NCBI GenBank assembly: GCA_018350325.1
Contig: JAEVLN010000004.1
Location: 2,480,001-2,544,000, forward strand
Source of the DNA: Globodera rostochiensis
Taxonomy: Eukaryota > Nematoda > Chromadorea > Rhabditida > Heteroderidae
DNA: 64,000 bases
Direction of reading: 5' to 3'
The notes under the pieces are model-generated. The model worked only from the letters and a program-made list of their open reading frames with translations. It ran no database searches and was not told the DNA's origin. Positions 1-13,260 of the stretch are shown in pieces; positions within the stretch are counted from its first letter, which is position 1, and every line of letters starts with the position of its first letter. The translations under genes and the position numbers were made by a program.

Positions 1-1493
1 GCCACCGTGGACATGCCGACAATGATGGCGAATGGCATCGATCTGAGTGTGTTGAAGCGAATGCTTTTGGGGTTTTGGGTACGTACAATGAATGCTCTGC
101 TCCCCCACCTGTGCGGTTTCTTCACATCCTCCGCACCAAAATTCAAAATGTCCCAGCCGTCGTAGCTGAACAGACCGGCAAACAGTGCCAAAACCCAATG
201 GCCCGGGTACGTGCTGGTGTTGGCGAATGGTTCCCGGAAATTGTCCGATTGAACACCTTAATTTTGGAATATTCTATGCCCCATTAACGGGAGGACAGAC
301 CTTTGGTGATCAGCACCATTAGGCCAACGAGAATGATAATGCCGGAGGCGATGATTTTGGCGATCATTGCCAACATTTGGAAACGTGCCACGACGCCACG
401 GATGGAAAAGCAGTTGAGGAAGAACAAAAGTACTGCAACAACAAAAATCAGCAAAGCGTTTGAACGCTTTCGCAGACATTTTGCCGATGGCATTATTTGT
501 AAAATATGCTTTTAGGCATAATTTGTTCAGAAAATTGTGATTTTATGAGAAATAAAAGGAGAATAATGATAAATATACACAAACAAAGCCAAAAATAAAG
601 AAAAAGGAATAGCAAAAGTTATTATGAGGGAAAATGGTAATGAAAGAAATTGTTTCTGATGAATTTAACAGAAACTCCAGCAACAGCGGCAAACTGGCAC
701 TTTGACTAACTCACTGATGCAGCTGAACGAGATAAGCCTGTTGACAACGTAATTTGCCGACTCGTCAAGTTCAAGCTGTTCAAAAAAGAATTTAGTATTG
801 AAATTGTCTCATAAACAACTCGCTTCAAAATTAAATTTTATTTTGGAAACGATTGTTTGCATTTTCTTATACCTATTTATGTTCATACCAAATCGTAAAC
901 CGTTGATCGCTTAAGCTATTAACTAATTACCTTCAGCCCTCTGATCACGTATTCCGAAAATGTTTGCATTTGAATGGCCATTGTGCCGGGGTTCGTAAAT
1001 ATGCTGGCACACGACATGAAGGAAAAGGCTGTTAATGGGAAGTGGGAAGGATCGTTTGGTAAAAAATGTGCCAAAAATCTCAAAAACTTACCGATGGGGA
1101 ACCATCGCACGTGGCACAGATAGGCAAAGTCACCGCCGGACTTGCGAATGCTGGTGCCAAGCTCCACGTAGCAGAAGGCGCCCAGGGTGGCGATCACTGC
1201 CGCAATTATCCAAACCTGCAAAGTGATCAATCCTTCTTATTAGAAATGGCTGTCTGATCAAAACGATTTGAAGCAGTTCAACATGGTAAACGGGCTGATC
1301 AAAACAATTTGAACCAGTTCAACATGGTCAACGTGTTCAGATTTTAATCACTTACCAAAAGCGATGCTCCAACCGACTGGACATTGTTCAGAATGCTGGT
1401 TGGCGTAATGAAAATGCCCGATCCGATGATGTTGCCGACAATGTACGACGTGGCGCCCCAACTGCCCATCATATTCTCCTCGCGGGCCCCCAT
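1..1493 (-). CDS. SLC7/LAT-type amino-acid transporter, copy A (3' part off the left edge)
   Basis: This is a membrane antiporter of the heterodimeric amino-acid transporter light-chain type (APC superfamily). The start is the ATG at 1493, followed by MGAREENMMGSWGATSYI. Exon 1 (1356-1493) holds the TM1 signature VGNIIGSGIFITPTSIL. Exon 2 (about 1092-1215) carries YVELGTSIRKSGGDFAYLCH, the family ELG...SGGDxAY block. Exon 3 is about 931-1028. A short exon near 700-785 and exons near 290-490 and 100-260 continue with LLFFLNCFSIRGVVARFQ and GLFSYDGWDILNF. The window edge cuts it in MPFAIIVGMSTV. Splice phases agree across exons 1-3. It is closely related to copy C (19.8-23.1 kb) and to fragment B just upstream. 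The exact substrate cannot be read from sequence. Confidence 0.85.
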
Positions 1494-2825
1494 TTTTTCT
1501 TTTGTTTTTTTTAATTTTTATGTTTTTTACACAATAAATGTGGCCGCGCTATTTTCAATAATTTGTTTCGGTCGGTGCTGTTGCTGGCGTTGTTATTTTT
1601 CCCTTTTGATCGATCAGAAAGTAAAATGGGGGGAAGAAACTTCGATTGGTAATGAATAGAAAGTGAAGCTGCTTGCTTACTAAGCTGAAAAAGCAAAAAT
1701 AATATCATAATTTTCATTTCAAATTTACAAAAATGACGCACAGTTGGCATTCAGAACAAATAAACGAATCAAAAAATGAAACTAAAAATTATGGTGAAAT
1801 GATCGAAAGCTTGACAAATGATAAGCACAAATAGAACTCTGAAATCATTAAATCGCTTTTTTTTGTTCGCGCAATGTCCAAACTCTCAGTGTCAAATTTT
1901 CCACTTTTTTGGTGTTCAATTGTCACGCTTTTTGGTGTTCAATTGTCACGCTTTTTGGTGTCCAATTGTCACCGTCTGATTGAGCGTTAGAGGAAATTGG
2001 GGAAAAAGATAATCGGCGCTGTGCACTTACGCATGTGGAAGTGTTGATCAATGCCCCCAAGCTCTGCGCTTCTTCAGCAGCTCCAATCAAAACGATTAGC
2101 CAAAACAACGATCACCCCCAGCCGCAACAATCGGCTGGCAGCAAATGATCCCCCCGCCCCCTCCCTTTTTCGCCTACGCATTCATTCGCCCCCCCCCCCA
2201 AATTCGGCGCATTCCTCACAACCGCCAACCTGCCAGCCGCCGATTGTTCCTGCCAGCCGACTGGCAGGGAACGGACGCGATCGATAGGACGACGACCAAT
2301 TGCCCCCCCCCCGTCCCCGTCAATGGCCGTTCGTTCGTTTGTTCCCCAAATGGGCGAATGAATTATTATTATTATTTATTATTAATATTATTATTGTTTA
2401 ATAAGAGTAATATAAAATTGATGAATAAAATAAAACAGATAAAAAATTATGGGCAATGAGAACAAACGTAAAAAGGGAGTTGGCAGGCATTAACATTTGG
2501 AGAGGACAAAAATGAAATAAAAAATGATTGTGCGGCAGCAATAAAACATATATTAATAATGTGCACAACAATAAATAAATGGACTGTAAAATATAAATAA
2601 ATAAAATTCAATAAAAGCGATTTTTGAACAAATTATGTAACAAAATTCAACAAAATAATTTGTTAAATATAATTAAAATTAAACGTACGGAGCAAAGAAA
2701 ATGAAGTCATCTTGGAAAAAAGGTACTGATCAAACGGTTCACAGAAGTGCGCCTCAAATTTTCACAATTTAATTATTTAAATATGTTTAATAATATTTAA
2801 TTCTAATTAATTAATTCTTTTTTAC
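1494..2825. other. Intergenic, AT-rich, with a short tandem repeat and one orphan exon
   Basis: There is no complete gene here. Around 1905-1975 a unit of about 23 bp (ggtgttcaattgtcacgct core) is repeated three times. Around 2150-2330 there are C-rich tracts, and 2340-2825 is very AT-rich with no supported coding. The orphan minus-strand exon at 2032-2108 is listed separately. Confidence 0.6.
2032..2108 (-). CDS. Possible orphan first exon with hydrophobic N-terminus
   Basis: On the minus strand an ATG opens a short frame starting MFWLIVLIGAAEEAQSLG. It ends at a canonical gtaagt donor after a Cys codon near 2032. The hydrophobic start followed by Ala resembles a signal peptide. I could not find a convincing next exon, so this may be the start of an unrecognised small secreted gene, a relic, or chance. 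The position upstream of transporter copy A is not explained by that family, whose N-terminus is cytosolic. Confidence 0.25.
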
Positions 2826-3225
2826 CTCCAACCCGCGCTGTAAATAATTGGCGAATGTTTCCATTTTAATGGCCAAAGTGCACGGCGTGATGAACAAATT
2901 GGCGGCACTCATGAAAGTGAACGCGACGGTCGACCATCGCATGTGGCACAAATAGGCGAAGTCGCCCCCCGACTTTCTGATCAAAAGCTTTTTCGGCATT
3001 TTGTTAACCCTCCCACCTTATGCTTGTGCCCAACTCCACGTAGCAAAAGGCGCCGATCACCGAAATTATGCCGGCCAAAAGCCAAACGATCAATGAAGCG
3101 CCCACTGATTGGACATTGTTCAGAATGCTGGTTGGCGTGATGAAAATGCCGGATCCGATGATTCCGTTGACCACAAATGCCGTGGCACCCCAACCACCCA
3201 TCATGTTCTTTTCGCGGGAAGACAT
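2826..3225 (-). pseudogene. SLC7/LAT-type transporter, copy B, N-terminal fragment only
   Basis: Two exons are intact and spliced in phase. Exon 1 (3017-3225) starts MSSREKNMMGGWGATAFVV and holds NGIIGSGIFITPTSIL and GAFCYVELGTSIR. Exon 2 (2826-2976) continues KSGGDFAYLCHMRW and ends at a gtaaaa donor after YLQRGLE. Together they encode about 120 residues, roughly TM1-TM3 of a transporter that normally has about 12 TM segments. No later exons are found before copy A. The coding is still clean, so truncation is probably recent. The alternative, a fused transcript splicing into copy A, cannot be excluded because the exon end phase (0) would permit it. Confidence 0.6.
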
Positions 3226-3966
3226 TTCGACAAATTCTCTTCAAATTGAATAATCAAAAAAGAAATGTCGGCGGCTTCCAATAAAAATATCAACAAAAAA
3301 AAAGATCCCCAATAATATCTTCGGAAAAGCGAATGATCGCCTCGGGACATTTTCAGTCATCCAAAGACCAAAGCCCAATTATCACCAATAAACTCGTTTA
3401 TTTAAGGCAAGGGGAAGGCGATCGCCGCATTTTTCGCGTTATTCGGACTTATAAATCTCATTCGACGAATGTTTGTAACAAAAAAAGAGTGCGCAGGAAA
3501 CGGAAATGAAATTGAACATCGATTTTTGGCGTTTCATCCAAAAATCAAATTGCAGAAGAACAATAAAAATATGCGGTCGACTTTTGAAGTTGTTGCTGCT
3601 GCACTCACATCAAATTGAAGGCGTGTGGGCTTTTTCGAGGTCTCAGCTTTTCAACGACTGAGGTTTGCCAAATTTTGAACAAATACTTACAAATTGTTTC
3701 AAAATTGGGGCTTTCAAGTGATTTATAATTTTAATAATTGGTAACTTTTTGATTTCTCGGCAAAAACACTCATAAAAATCTGGGTTTATATGCAGTTTTC
3801 CCATTGGACAGAGAAGGAAAGACCATATTTTATATATACAAATTACATAGGAAATACATACAATAATTACATAGGGATAATATTTATAGGGATGGATATA
3901 TATGTACATACACACATTAGTTACATAAGGAAAGGTTGTACAATAGTTAAATAGAGGGGGAATAGC
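3226..3966. other. Intergenic, AT-rich
   Basis: Nothing coding is supported. Around 3830-3950 the sequence is a degenerate run of short motifs (tacata, atatat, acatagg), i.e. simple-sequence DNA. Confidence 0.6.
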
Positions 3967-4462
3967 CTAATTAGAGGGTTTTACCGACACCGGTTCGAAG
4001 CCACGCCGCAGGAGCACCATATTCATCAGAAGCCTAGATCGGCCGGCCCCGTCTAGAAACGGGTGGATGAACACCTGAAACAATGTTTTTTCCAGATGTT
4101 TTGAACTGAAACCAAATAAAATTTTGGAGAATTGGAGGGCCGGGGGATGGGACCGACCCAAGAAGAGAGATTTGTGCAATTGCCCACCCAATGGCAACCC
4201 TGGTAAAATTGGTTGTACTGCTTCAAATTAATTGTATTTTTATCGAAAATGGCATAATCATATTCTATTAAATACTCACCAGCCGATGCTGGGCTCTGGC
4301 GGCGATTTCTCCTGCACCCATTTGGCCCGACTCCAACATTTCATTGAGCCATTCGACGAACACCAACATCCTGGCCTTCACCTGCGAGTGGTCAATGGCG
4401 AAGTGTTTGCCGACGGAAACGTTGCATGTTCGGAGTTGTCCAGTATCGCCAGCGGTGTTCAT
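3967..4462 (-). pseudogene. Fic (AMPylase) domain fragment with altered active-site motif
   Basis: Fic-domain proteins usually transfer AMP to hydroxyl side chains; metazoans have one ER form, FICD. Exon 1 (4280-4462) carries GQLRTCNVSVGKHF and WLNEMLESGQMGAGEIAARA. Exon 2 (3967-4074) continues in phase with HRLVFIHPFLDGAGRSRLL and then MNMVLLRRGFEPVSV. The catalytic motif HxFx(D/E)GNGRxxR reads HPFLDGAGRSR. The catalytic His is kept, Asn is replaced by Ala, and one residue between the Arg positions is missing. Only 96 residues are encoded, with no TPR region or C-terminal lobe. An acidic stretch just upstream is in another frame, so the start is uncertain. It is probably a decayed copy, although a short diverged gene is possible. 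Confidence 0.65.
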
Positions 4463-4792
4463 CCTTCACTGCTTCTTCTCCAGTTTCTTCCTCTGCTTCG
4501 TCTTCTGTTTCTTCCTCCGTTTCATCCTCTTCACCTTCAGTGTCCGACAATGCCAAAAATAGTGGTCCATTCTTTAAGAAGCCTTAAAATAAGCATTATG
4601 GCAATTCTTTTATACAAAGTGAAAGTGCATTTTTAGGCTTTTATGTATGCCAATGCCAGGGTTAATATCCAGCAAAATTTTCTAAATCGTTTTCGGGGAG
4701 TTCAAAATTTGTTTATTGGCAGACGATCATTCGTTTCCATAGTAACCAAAGAAAAAGAAAAGGTTCAAAATTTGTTTATATTTGTGCCATCA

Positions 4793-5968
4793 ATGAGAAA
4801 AAGAATGTATTTTCAATTATTATTTTTAATACTTTTCACGCAAATTTGCGCCGAATGGGAAATTCCCGAGGAATTTTGGCCCCCGGCAATTTTGGCAACA
4901 ATTCAAAATGGCTTCCAATCGCCCGTTTATTACACCAAAAATGCCCAAGACTTGGTGGCACAACGGCAATGGCTTTCGCAAATTGTTGCTGACTTTGGAG
5001 GGGACAACAAAATGCCAATGTTTGTGGAGGCGGAGGCCAGCGACTCGCAAGGCGCAAATTCAAACGGTGACAGTCGCCAACATTACAATTTGCTTGGCTC
5101 AGAGCATACGGTATCGCAGAATTTGTATACGATAACTGCTTTAATGGGCAGAAAAGCTGTTGATGACGGGTGCGAAGGTTGGTTGATTAATTGATTGATT
5201 GATTTGATTGATTGATTGATGATCATTTTATTAAATTTATTTTTGTTTTTGTTTTTTCAGTTTTTATGAATCCATCCAAACGATTGGACATTGAAATTGG
5301 GACGCAAAATATTACAATCGGATGCCCAAAGGCTGTCAACGTGTCAGCAATTTCGGAGAATATTTATTTTTGTGTGAATGGAACAGAATGCCAAAAAGCG
5401 AAGTAAAAAAAGATTAAACTTTTAACACTTTTTGCATAATTTTAAATTTAGGACAAAATGGTCGGCGGGTTGCGCTGTTTTTATATTGCCTGATAAAGCA
5501 AATCGGTCAAATTATGGCACTGAAAAAGCGTAATTATTTTGGAAGAAAATTTTATTTTTTTGATTAAATTAATTTTTCTGAAGGCCGCCGATTGGCTGCA
5601 ATGATTCTTTGGTGCCAACTTCGCTTCACATAACATTTTTGGAGGAAAGAGCGCCCGATTTACGAGCAAGGCATTCACTATTTTTAAATAAATAAAATAA
5701 ATTTAAACATTTAATTCAGTTACTATCAAAAAAGAGGCCGCTTCCATTGCCCTTCGGGTAAACAAAATGCCAAAAACGGATTTATTAGCATTGAAATGGC
5801 ACATTTCCTTTTTAAGATGTGACTTGCTTGTACGAAATGTTGTTCCCCTACAATTTTGAAGTTGTTGAAGGACGGAATGCCGTGGAAATGTCGCATTTGG
5901 CCATCAATTTGACAATTGCTCTTTTTCTCGTCTTTTTGAATGGATGCAAATTAAATTTGGGCAATTAA
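4793..5968 (+). CDS. Unknown secreted or membrane-anchored protein, six exons
   Basis: I do not recognise the family. The ATG at 4793 gives a signal peptide (MRKRMYFQLLFLILFTQICA) followed by EWEIPEEFWPPAIL. Later exons join in phase near 5267, 5453, 5581, 5720 and 5819. They encode a Cys-containing ectodomain with NITIGCPKAVNVS, KWSAGCAVFILPD, PPIGCNDSLVPTSLHI and RGRFHCPSG. The last exon ends in a hydrophobic tail (LAINLTIALFLVFLNGC) and a TAA at 5966-5968. That tail looks like a GPI-attachment signal or single TM segment, so the protein is probably displayed outside the cell. The fourth intron appears to use a GC donor (ag/gcattc). N-glycosylation sequons such as NIT and NRS are present. 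Exon choice after 5650 is the least certain part. Confidence 0.6.
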
Positions 5969-6199
5969 TTTGCAAAATGTTCCATTTAAATATTCTGTTG
6001 ATTTAAATAAAAAACGATTGCTTCAAAAATTCAAAATTTGTTTGAGCAGCTTTTTTACTTTTTCTTCTTCAAAGTAAGCTGAAATTGACTAAATTTGGCG
6101 TGGAAACGCTTCAAAAACTCCTCATTGGTCAAATACAAAAGTTTGCAAAATTTGGGCCAAATTTAAATTATACTTTTAAATTAATTATTTTTTAACCAA

Positions 6200-9100
6200 A
6201 TGTCCCCAATTATTTGTTTCTGCTGTCTTTTTTTCCTGCTCCGCCAGCTTTTGATGTGCCATTGTCGTCATCTTCACCAAATAAACAATGTAATGTTTAA
6301 TTAAAACGCCATTTTGGAGAGCCGATTATTAATTGACTTCTAATTAAGACCATAAAATTCAACCAAATTATTCAATTAATATTTACTTTGTAATTTTCAA
6401 ATTTGACCACAATTCATTCAGCGTTTTGGAATTGTCCGAATGAAACGTTTTGACGCAGTCCAACTGGTGGGCTCGCAAGTTGGCCAACAAATGGCCACAC
6501 ATGTTGGGAAACAATTGGCCACAAAAGCTGGCCAACAAATAGCTGCCAAAATGGGCAAACAAATTGCCTCCGAGTTGGGCAAAAACGTCGTGAAACAAGG
6601 TAAATTCATTCTAAAATTATACTTTAATTTAATTATAATTATAATCAAAAATCAAATCAGGCTTGCAACACATCAATAAAATGCAGGAAAATAATGAAAA
6701 AGGCCAAAACGAAGATGGAAAAAGCGGAAGCCGCCCCGCCGACTCGGCGGAATCCGAAAGCCACAGTCAGTCAGTTAAGCTTCATTAATTTATTTAATGA
6801 GTTATTTTAATATTTTTGCAAAATAAATTTAGTTTCGGTACATCACACCTTAAGATGGCGGTCGAATTGGTCGGACTGGCTCAGAACATTCAAAGAACAA
6901 CAAAAAGAAACACAACGGCAAAGGCCGACGACGGAATGGACACAATGAAAACGGTGAATTTAATTCATTTAAATATTTTTAATTAATATATTAGCAGATA
7001 GATACAAAGTTGGCAATATATTGTTGAAAATCCTCTATGTATGTGTATATAGATGCTGACGAATACAATCACAATAATGACCCGAAGAGGAGACGTGGCA
7101 GGAAAGAACGTCATAATCAAGCAGTATCTGACGATGATGACCGTGCCCGTCATAATCAAGCAGTATCTGATGATGATGACCGTGCCCGTCATAATCAAGC
7201 AGTATCTGACGATGATGACCGTGCCCGTCATAATCAAGCAGTATCTGACGATGATGACCGCGTAATGTTTTTGAATTGAGACTTGGTCCCTTATTTTATT
7301 GGCACTAAAACTTTGGAAATTTTGCGAAACATCATTTACCATTGATTTTTTACACTTAAAAAATAAAACTTCAAATTTCACGCAAATAATTTAACTCTCC
7401 TAAGGGGTACGATAGCGGTGGAGAAAGCGACGGCTACCGTAACCATCGCAGAAAATCGCCTCAAAATAAAAAGGACAAAAATTCGCTAAAACATCGAAAG
7501 AACGGCAAACATAAAAACAATGCGCAGCAAACGGACGAAAGTGCCGGGGATGAGCAACAGCGACCAACGAAAAAAGAGAAAAATAACCGTCGACACGGCA
7601 AAAACAAACGGTACGGTACTCTCATTAAGGGGATACTGTACATTTACTTAGCAGAATACTGTACAAGAAAAAGGGAGTAAAAACGATTGTTACGATATGC
7701 TTAATCGCGAAAATAAATATTTATTTATTTATAAATAAATAATTTAATAAAGAGGCATTTGCAGAAAAAACGGCAAATATTACGCCAAAAAGAGAAAGGA
7801 TGGCACTGGTGAGGACGACGAATATTCGGACACAGACACCGATCGGGGCGAGGGCGGAGACGGCGGGTCGTCGGCACTTAAGTTTAAAATAAATAAAGAA
7901 AAAATGTTCAGGGAGGACGAAGAGAACGAGCATCGCCGGAAGCGAAGAAGGAATCTCCGGCGTCGGCCATTTTCCGATCGGGAAGACGACGACAGGTGCA
8001 AAAGAATTACCTAATTTGATAATTGAAATGCTTTTTAATGCTAATTAGTTTTTGCTTAAGTGCCGTAAGTGCTGCAAATGCGGATGCCGGCGATGTCGTG
8101 GACAACGATTTTGAAGACATCGCTGGTGACCAGCGGGACGAAGAGTCACCGGATGAGGTGCCCCGAGGAGAAAATGCCAATTTCGACGAAGCGAAAATAT
8201 TTTTCAAAGATATATTTAATTTAATTAATTATATATTTACACAAAATTAATTTAGGGCCAAAAAAGGAAAAGCAAAAAGAGACTATCGGCGGTGAAAGGT
8301 GTGTTCTGGCACAAAATTCAATAAACACTTCATTCCTCCGATATTATAGCGGACTCTGACGGCGAATCGGAGCCCGAAGAAGACGATCTTTCCGACGATG
8401 GCCAAGAAAGTGAAGAGGAAAGCCGGGGAAGGAAAGGCAAAAAGCGCCCGCCCGACAAAGGTGACGATTTTGGCACAAAAGTGCCGTCGTTTTGTTGGTG
8501 CCGAGTCCGTGAGGAATTCGGGAGTCATTCTTTCCCATATTTTATAGCGGATTCTGACGAAGATTCGGAGCCGGAAGAAGATCCTTCTGAAGAGGGGCAA
8601 GAGGAAAGTCAAGAAAGGAAGGGCAAAAAGCGACCGACAGATAAAGGTGGCGATCTTGGCACAAAGTCTGCTGATTTTCGGGATTCCCGAGACCGGGGAA
8701 AAAAGCGCTGTTAAAGGATTTATTCTTCCCTAAATTATAGCGGATTCTGACGGCGATTCGGAGCCGGAAGAGGATCCTTCTGAAAGTGAAGAGGAGGAGG
8801 AGGAGGAAAGTCGGGAGAGGAAAGGCAAAAAACGACCGTCAGATAAAGGTGGCGATTTTACAGTTCGGGATTCCCGAGTTGGATACGGGGGAAACCCCCG
8901 TTTTTTTGTCACGATGCCCGGAATTTAGCTAAATCTCAATAATCAAAAAAATTAAATTTTACATTAAAATAATGATTCAATCCTCCCATATATATTATAG
9001 AAGATTCCGACGGAGATTCGGCACCTGAAGAGGATCCTTCTAACGATGAAGAAGAAAGTGAAGAAGAGGAGGAGGGGGAGAAGGAAGAAGAGAAAGAAGA

Positions 9101-10416
9101 AAAAAAGGACGAAGAAGAGCAACAAACCGAAGAAGAGAATAAGGAAGAGGAAGAAGGTGAAGACGAGAAGGAGGAAGAAGATGATGATGATGAGGAAGAA
9201 GATGACAATGAGGAAGACGATGAAGATGACGAAGAAGAGAAAGAGGAACAGGTAGCGTAACAATAGCGGTCTTTGACACAAACAATTCTTTTTTTTGTAG
9301 GCGAAATCAGCGGAGAAGCATCACACAACAAAGAAACCGACGACCACTGCGCGATCCCCAAGTGAGGAGGAGGAGGAAGAGGAAGGTTCTGTTGAAGAAG
9401 AGTCTGTTGATGATCCGGTTAGTTCAGCGCAAATTTGTTTATTTTTTCTTCTGAGCTTAGCAGCAGCAAAAATGCCGCCGATTCCCGTCCAAAGATGCCA
9501 AAACAGCAGCGGCGGCGGCATTTTTGATTATCGATTGGGGAGTACAATAGGATTTTGAAACTTCAATTGTTATTTTGACCAATCTCCAAATATGGTTGCC
9601 AAATGAATCGGTTCAAGACGGGCAATGTTCATCTTCAGGTGGACCAGGAGCCTGAACGGGAAGAGGAGGAGGAAGAGGAGGACGACACGTACCACCCGTT
9701 GAAGTCGGACGAAATTGTCGGTGGCTGTGAGGACAGTACGGACGACTGCGCGTGTGTTTTTTATTTGCCAGTTTTCAAGGAGTACAACAAATCGTTTCAG
9801 TGCCAAAATGATGCGTCTCTATTGCAGTGACGAGGCCTACGAGGAGGACATGCACATCCGGTGTCCGTTGACGTGCCGTTTCTGCAAACGTTCGTTGCCC
9901 TCCCTTTTTGCCCCCTAAACATTTTGCCAACATTTTGCTTTATTTGAAACACAGGCGGAGAGCCATGGCACTACAGCTACGAAGTCAACTACCAGAAATT
10001 GGGCTGCTCCGATACGCACCCGAAAGATTGCCGGCGCGAGAGGGAATGGTGCAGGAAAAGCGTAAGATTCGTTATTATTATTGAGTTTATAAGCAAAATC
10101 CCGAACCCGGGGGGCCTTGGAGAGAATCTAAGAAGTACAGCTTGGAAACCAACCAATTAATTGCGACCATCCCCAACGATTTAGACTAGAGGGGGCCGAC
10201 CGAGATTCTCGATCGAAATCTAGGTAAATCTCGATGAGACTTAACGAGATTCTCGATCGACAAATTTTTACCGAGTTTTTTTTTTCGAGATTCTCGATCG
10301 GTCCTCAAGTCCGAACTCTAATTTAGACATATACAATATTTATGGCGGAAAAATGTGCGTTGAGTTGTCGCCGATGTCCAACTTATTTGCGCTTTCACGC
10401 GGGAAGGCGGAAGTGA
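6200..10416 (+). CDS. Secreted, highly charged repeat protein with two C-terminal ShKT domains
   Basis: The start at 6200 gives a signal peptide (MSPIICFCCLFFLLRQLL) and splices in phase at 6289/6422 into a Gln/Ala/Lys helix-prone repeat (VGQQMATHVGKQLATKAGQQ). Then come four 13-residue repeats (RHNQAVSDDDDRA), basic-acidic disordered exons (7400-8220), four copied SDGDSEPEEDPS exons (8350-9251) and KPTTTARSPS before more Glu runs. The last exons hold two six-Cys ShKT modules. The first runs CEDSTDDCA, then MMRLYCSDEAY, then IRCPLTCRFC. The second runs GCSDTHPKDCRREREWC, then AEKCALSCRRC. Stop at 10414-10416. ShKT modules are common in nematode secreted proteins and can block potassium channels in some animals, but no activity is claimed here. 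Joining of the disordered middle exons is less certain than the two ends. Confidence 0.65.
7100..7265 (+). repeat. 39-bp coding tandem repeat, about 4 units
   Basis: The unit cgtcataatcaagcagtatc plus tgacgatgatgaccgtgcc is repeated about four times with almost no divergence. It encodes 13-residue RHNQAVSDDDDRA units inside the ShKT gene. A length divisible by three keeps the frame open. Confidence 0.9.
8350..9251 (+). repeat. Tandemly duplicated exon-intron units (4 acidic exons)
   Basis: Exons at 8350-8460, 8548-8646, 8741-8848 and 9001-9251 are copies of one unit. Each follows a ttatag acceptor, begins with DSDGDSEPEED-like coding, and is phase 1 at both ends. The first three end in RKGKKRP(P/T/S)DK. 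Their introns start gt(g/t)(g/a)cgat and share the words cttggcac and cgggattcccgag. The whole unit of about 195-260 bp was duplicated, not just the exon. The fourth copy has run on into a long Glu/Asp stretch. Confidence 0.85.
10187..10320. mobile_element. hAT-like MITE, 134 bp, in the last intron of the ShKT gene
   Basis: The element starts TAGAG and ends CTCTA, and is flanked by perfect 8-bp direct repeats ATTTAGAC (10179-10186 and 10321-10328). Internally it repeats gagattctcgatcg words. Its right end (ggtcctcaagtccgaactcta) matches the left end of the 708-bp element at 55,195 in inverse. An 8-bp duplication and TA(G)AG ends fit the hAT superfamily. It has no coding capacity. Confidence 0.8.
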
Positions 10417-10661
10417 TTCAAATAATTCTTTGTTTTAATTTCAAAATAAATTTTTGTTAATTTAAAAACAAATTGACCCATTTTGATGTTGAAATAAAAT
10501 ATTATTGGCCGATGAAAGACCATTTAGACGCTAATTTGTTCAATAGATTTTATTCAAAAATATTTCTGCATGTCTTTCAGCAAAAAACAGATGGTGGGGG
10601 TGGGCGAATGGCGAGTTGTCCCGGCTGTTGATCTGTGCTCCTCCTTCGGTTGCTCCACTGC

Positions 10662-12741
<2,080 letters not shown>

Positions 12742-13189
12742 TTTTGCTTGTTGAGAATGCTTCTAAGGTTGGGCGAAGGGCGAGGAGGAGCGCTTTCGGC
12801 TGTGTCGTCGACAAGCAGAATGAAGTGGATCGGAGGTTGGGCCAAGCCTTTTTGTTCCCTCCCGGCGGCCAAACGCATTTGGGGCCGATCATCGGCGGAA
12901 TGGGCGGAGTCAGCACACACAGCCCCCGAGGGAGCGTTTGATCACAGACAGTGCAGAACGAGGCAAAAACATTGCAGCAGAAGGGATGCTCAAGAGCGGC
13001 GAGAGACTGTGGAGAATGTGTAGACGACAGACAGAGAGATGATTAAGAGCCAAAGGCAAAGAGAGGCGCCTCTCGGGGCTGCTGGTCTAGCAGCTTAGCC
13101 TGCGGGGCTGTTCTCAGTATGTGTACATTCGCCTAAAGGCACTCACAAACGAAAGAGACGGACAAATAATGCATAAACCCGCCTCCCAG

Positions 13190-13260
13190 AAGAATGTAGA
13201 GACAGAGACAGAGGGACAGAGAGTGTGGTGGCAGAGAAGACAAACAAACAGTGATCATCG
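13190..13260 (-). promoter_or_regulatory. CT-rich tract upstream of actin copy 1
   Basis: Read on the gene's strand this is a run of CTCT/CTGTCTC words about 450-520 bp upstream of the actin 1 start. A similar tract lies upstream of actin copy 2. Pyrimidine tracts are common in highly expressed animal promoters, so a regulatory role is inferred only. Confidence 0.35.

Noticed and set aside
3643..3915. Minus-strand frame with Tyr/Ile runs downstream of the Fic fragment as a missing Fic exon
   Set aside because: It shows no similarity to the Fic C-terminal lobe and derives from simple AT repeats.
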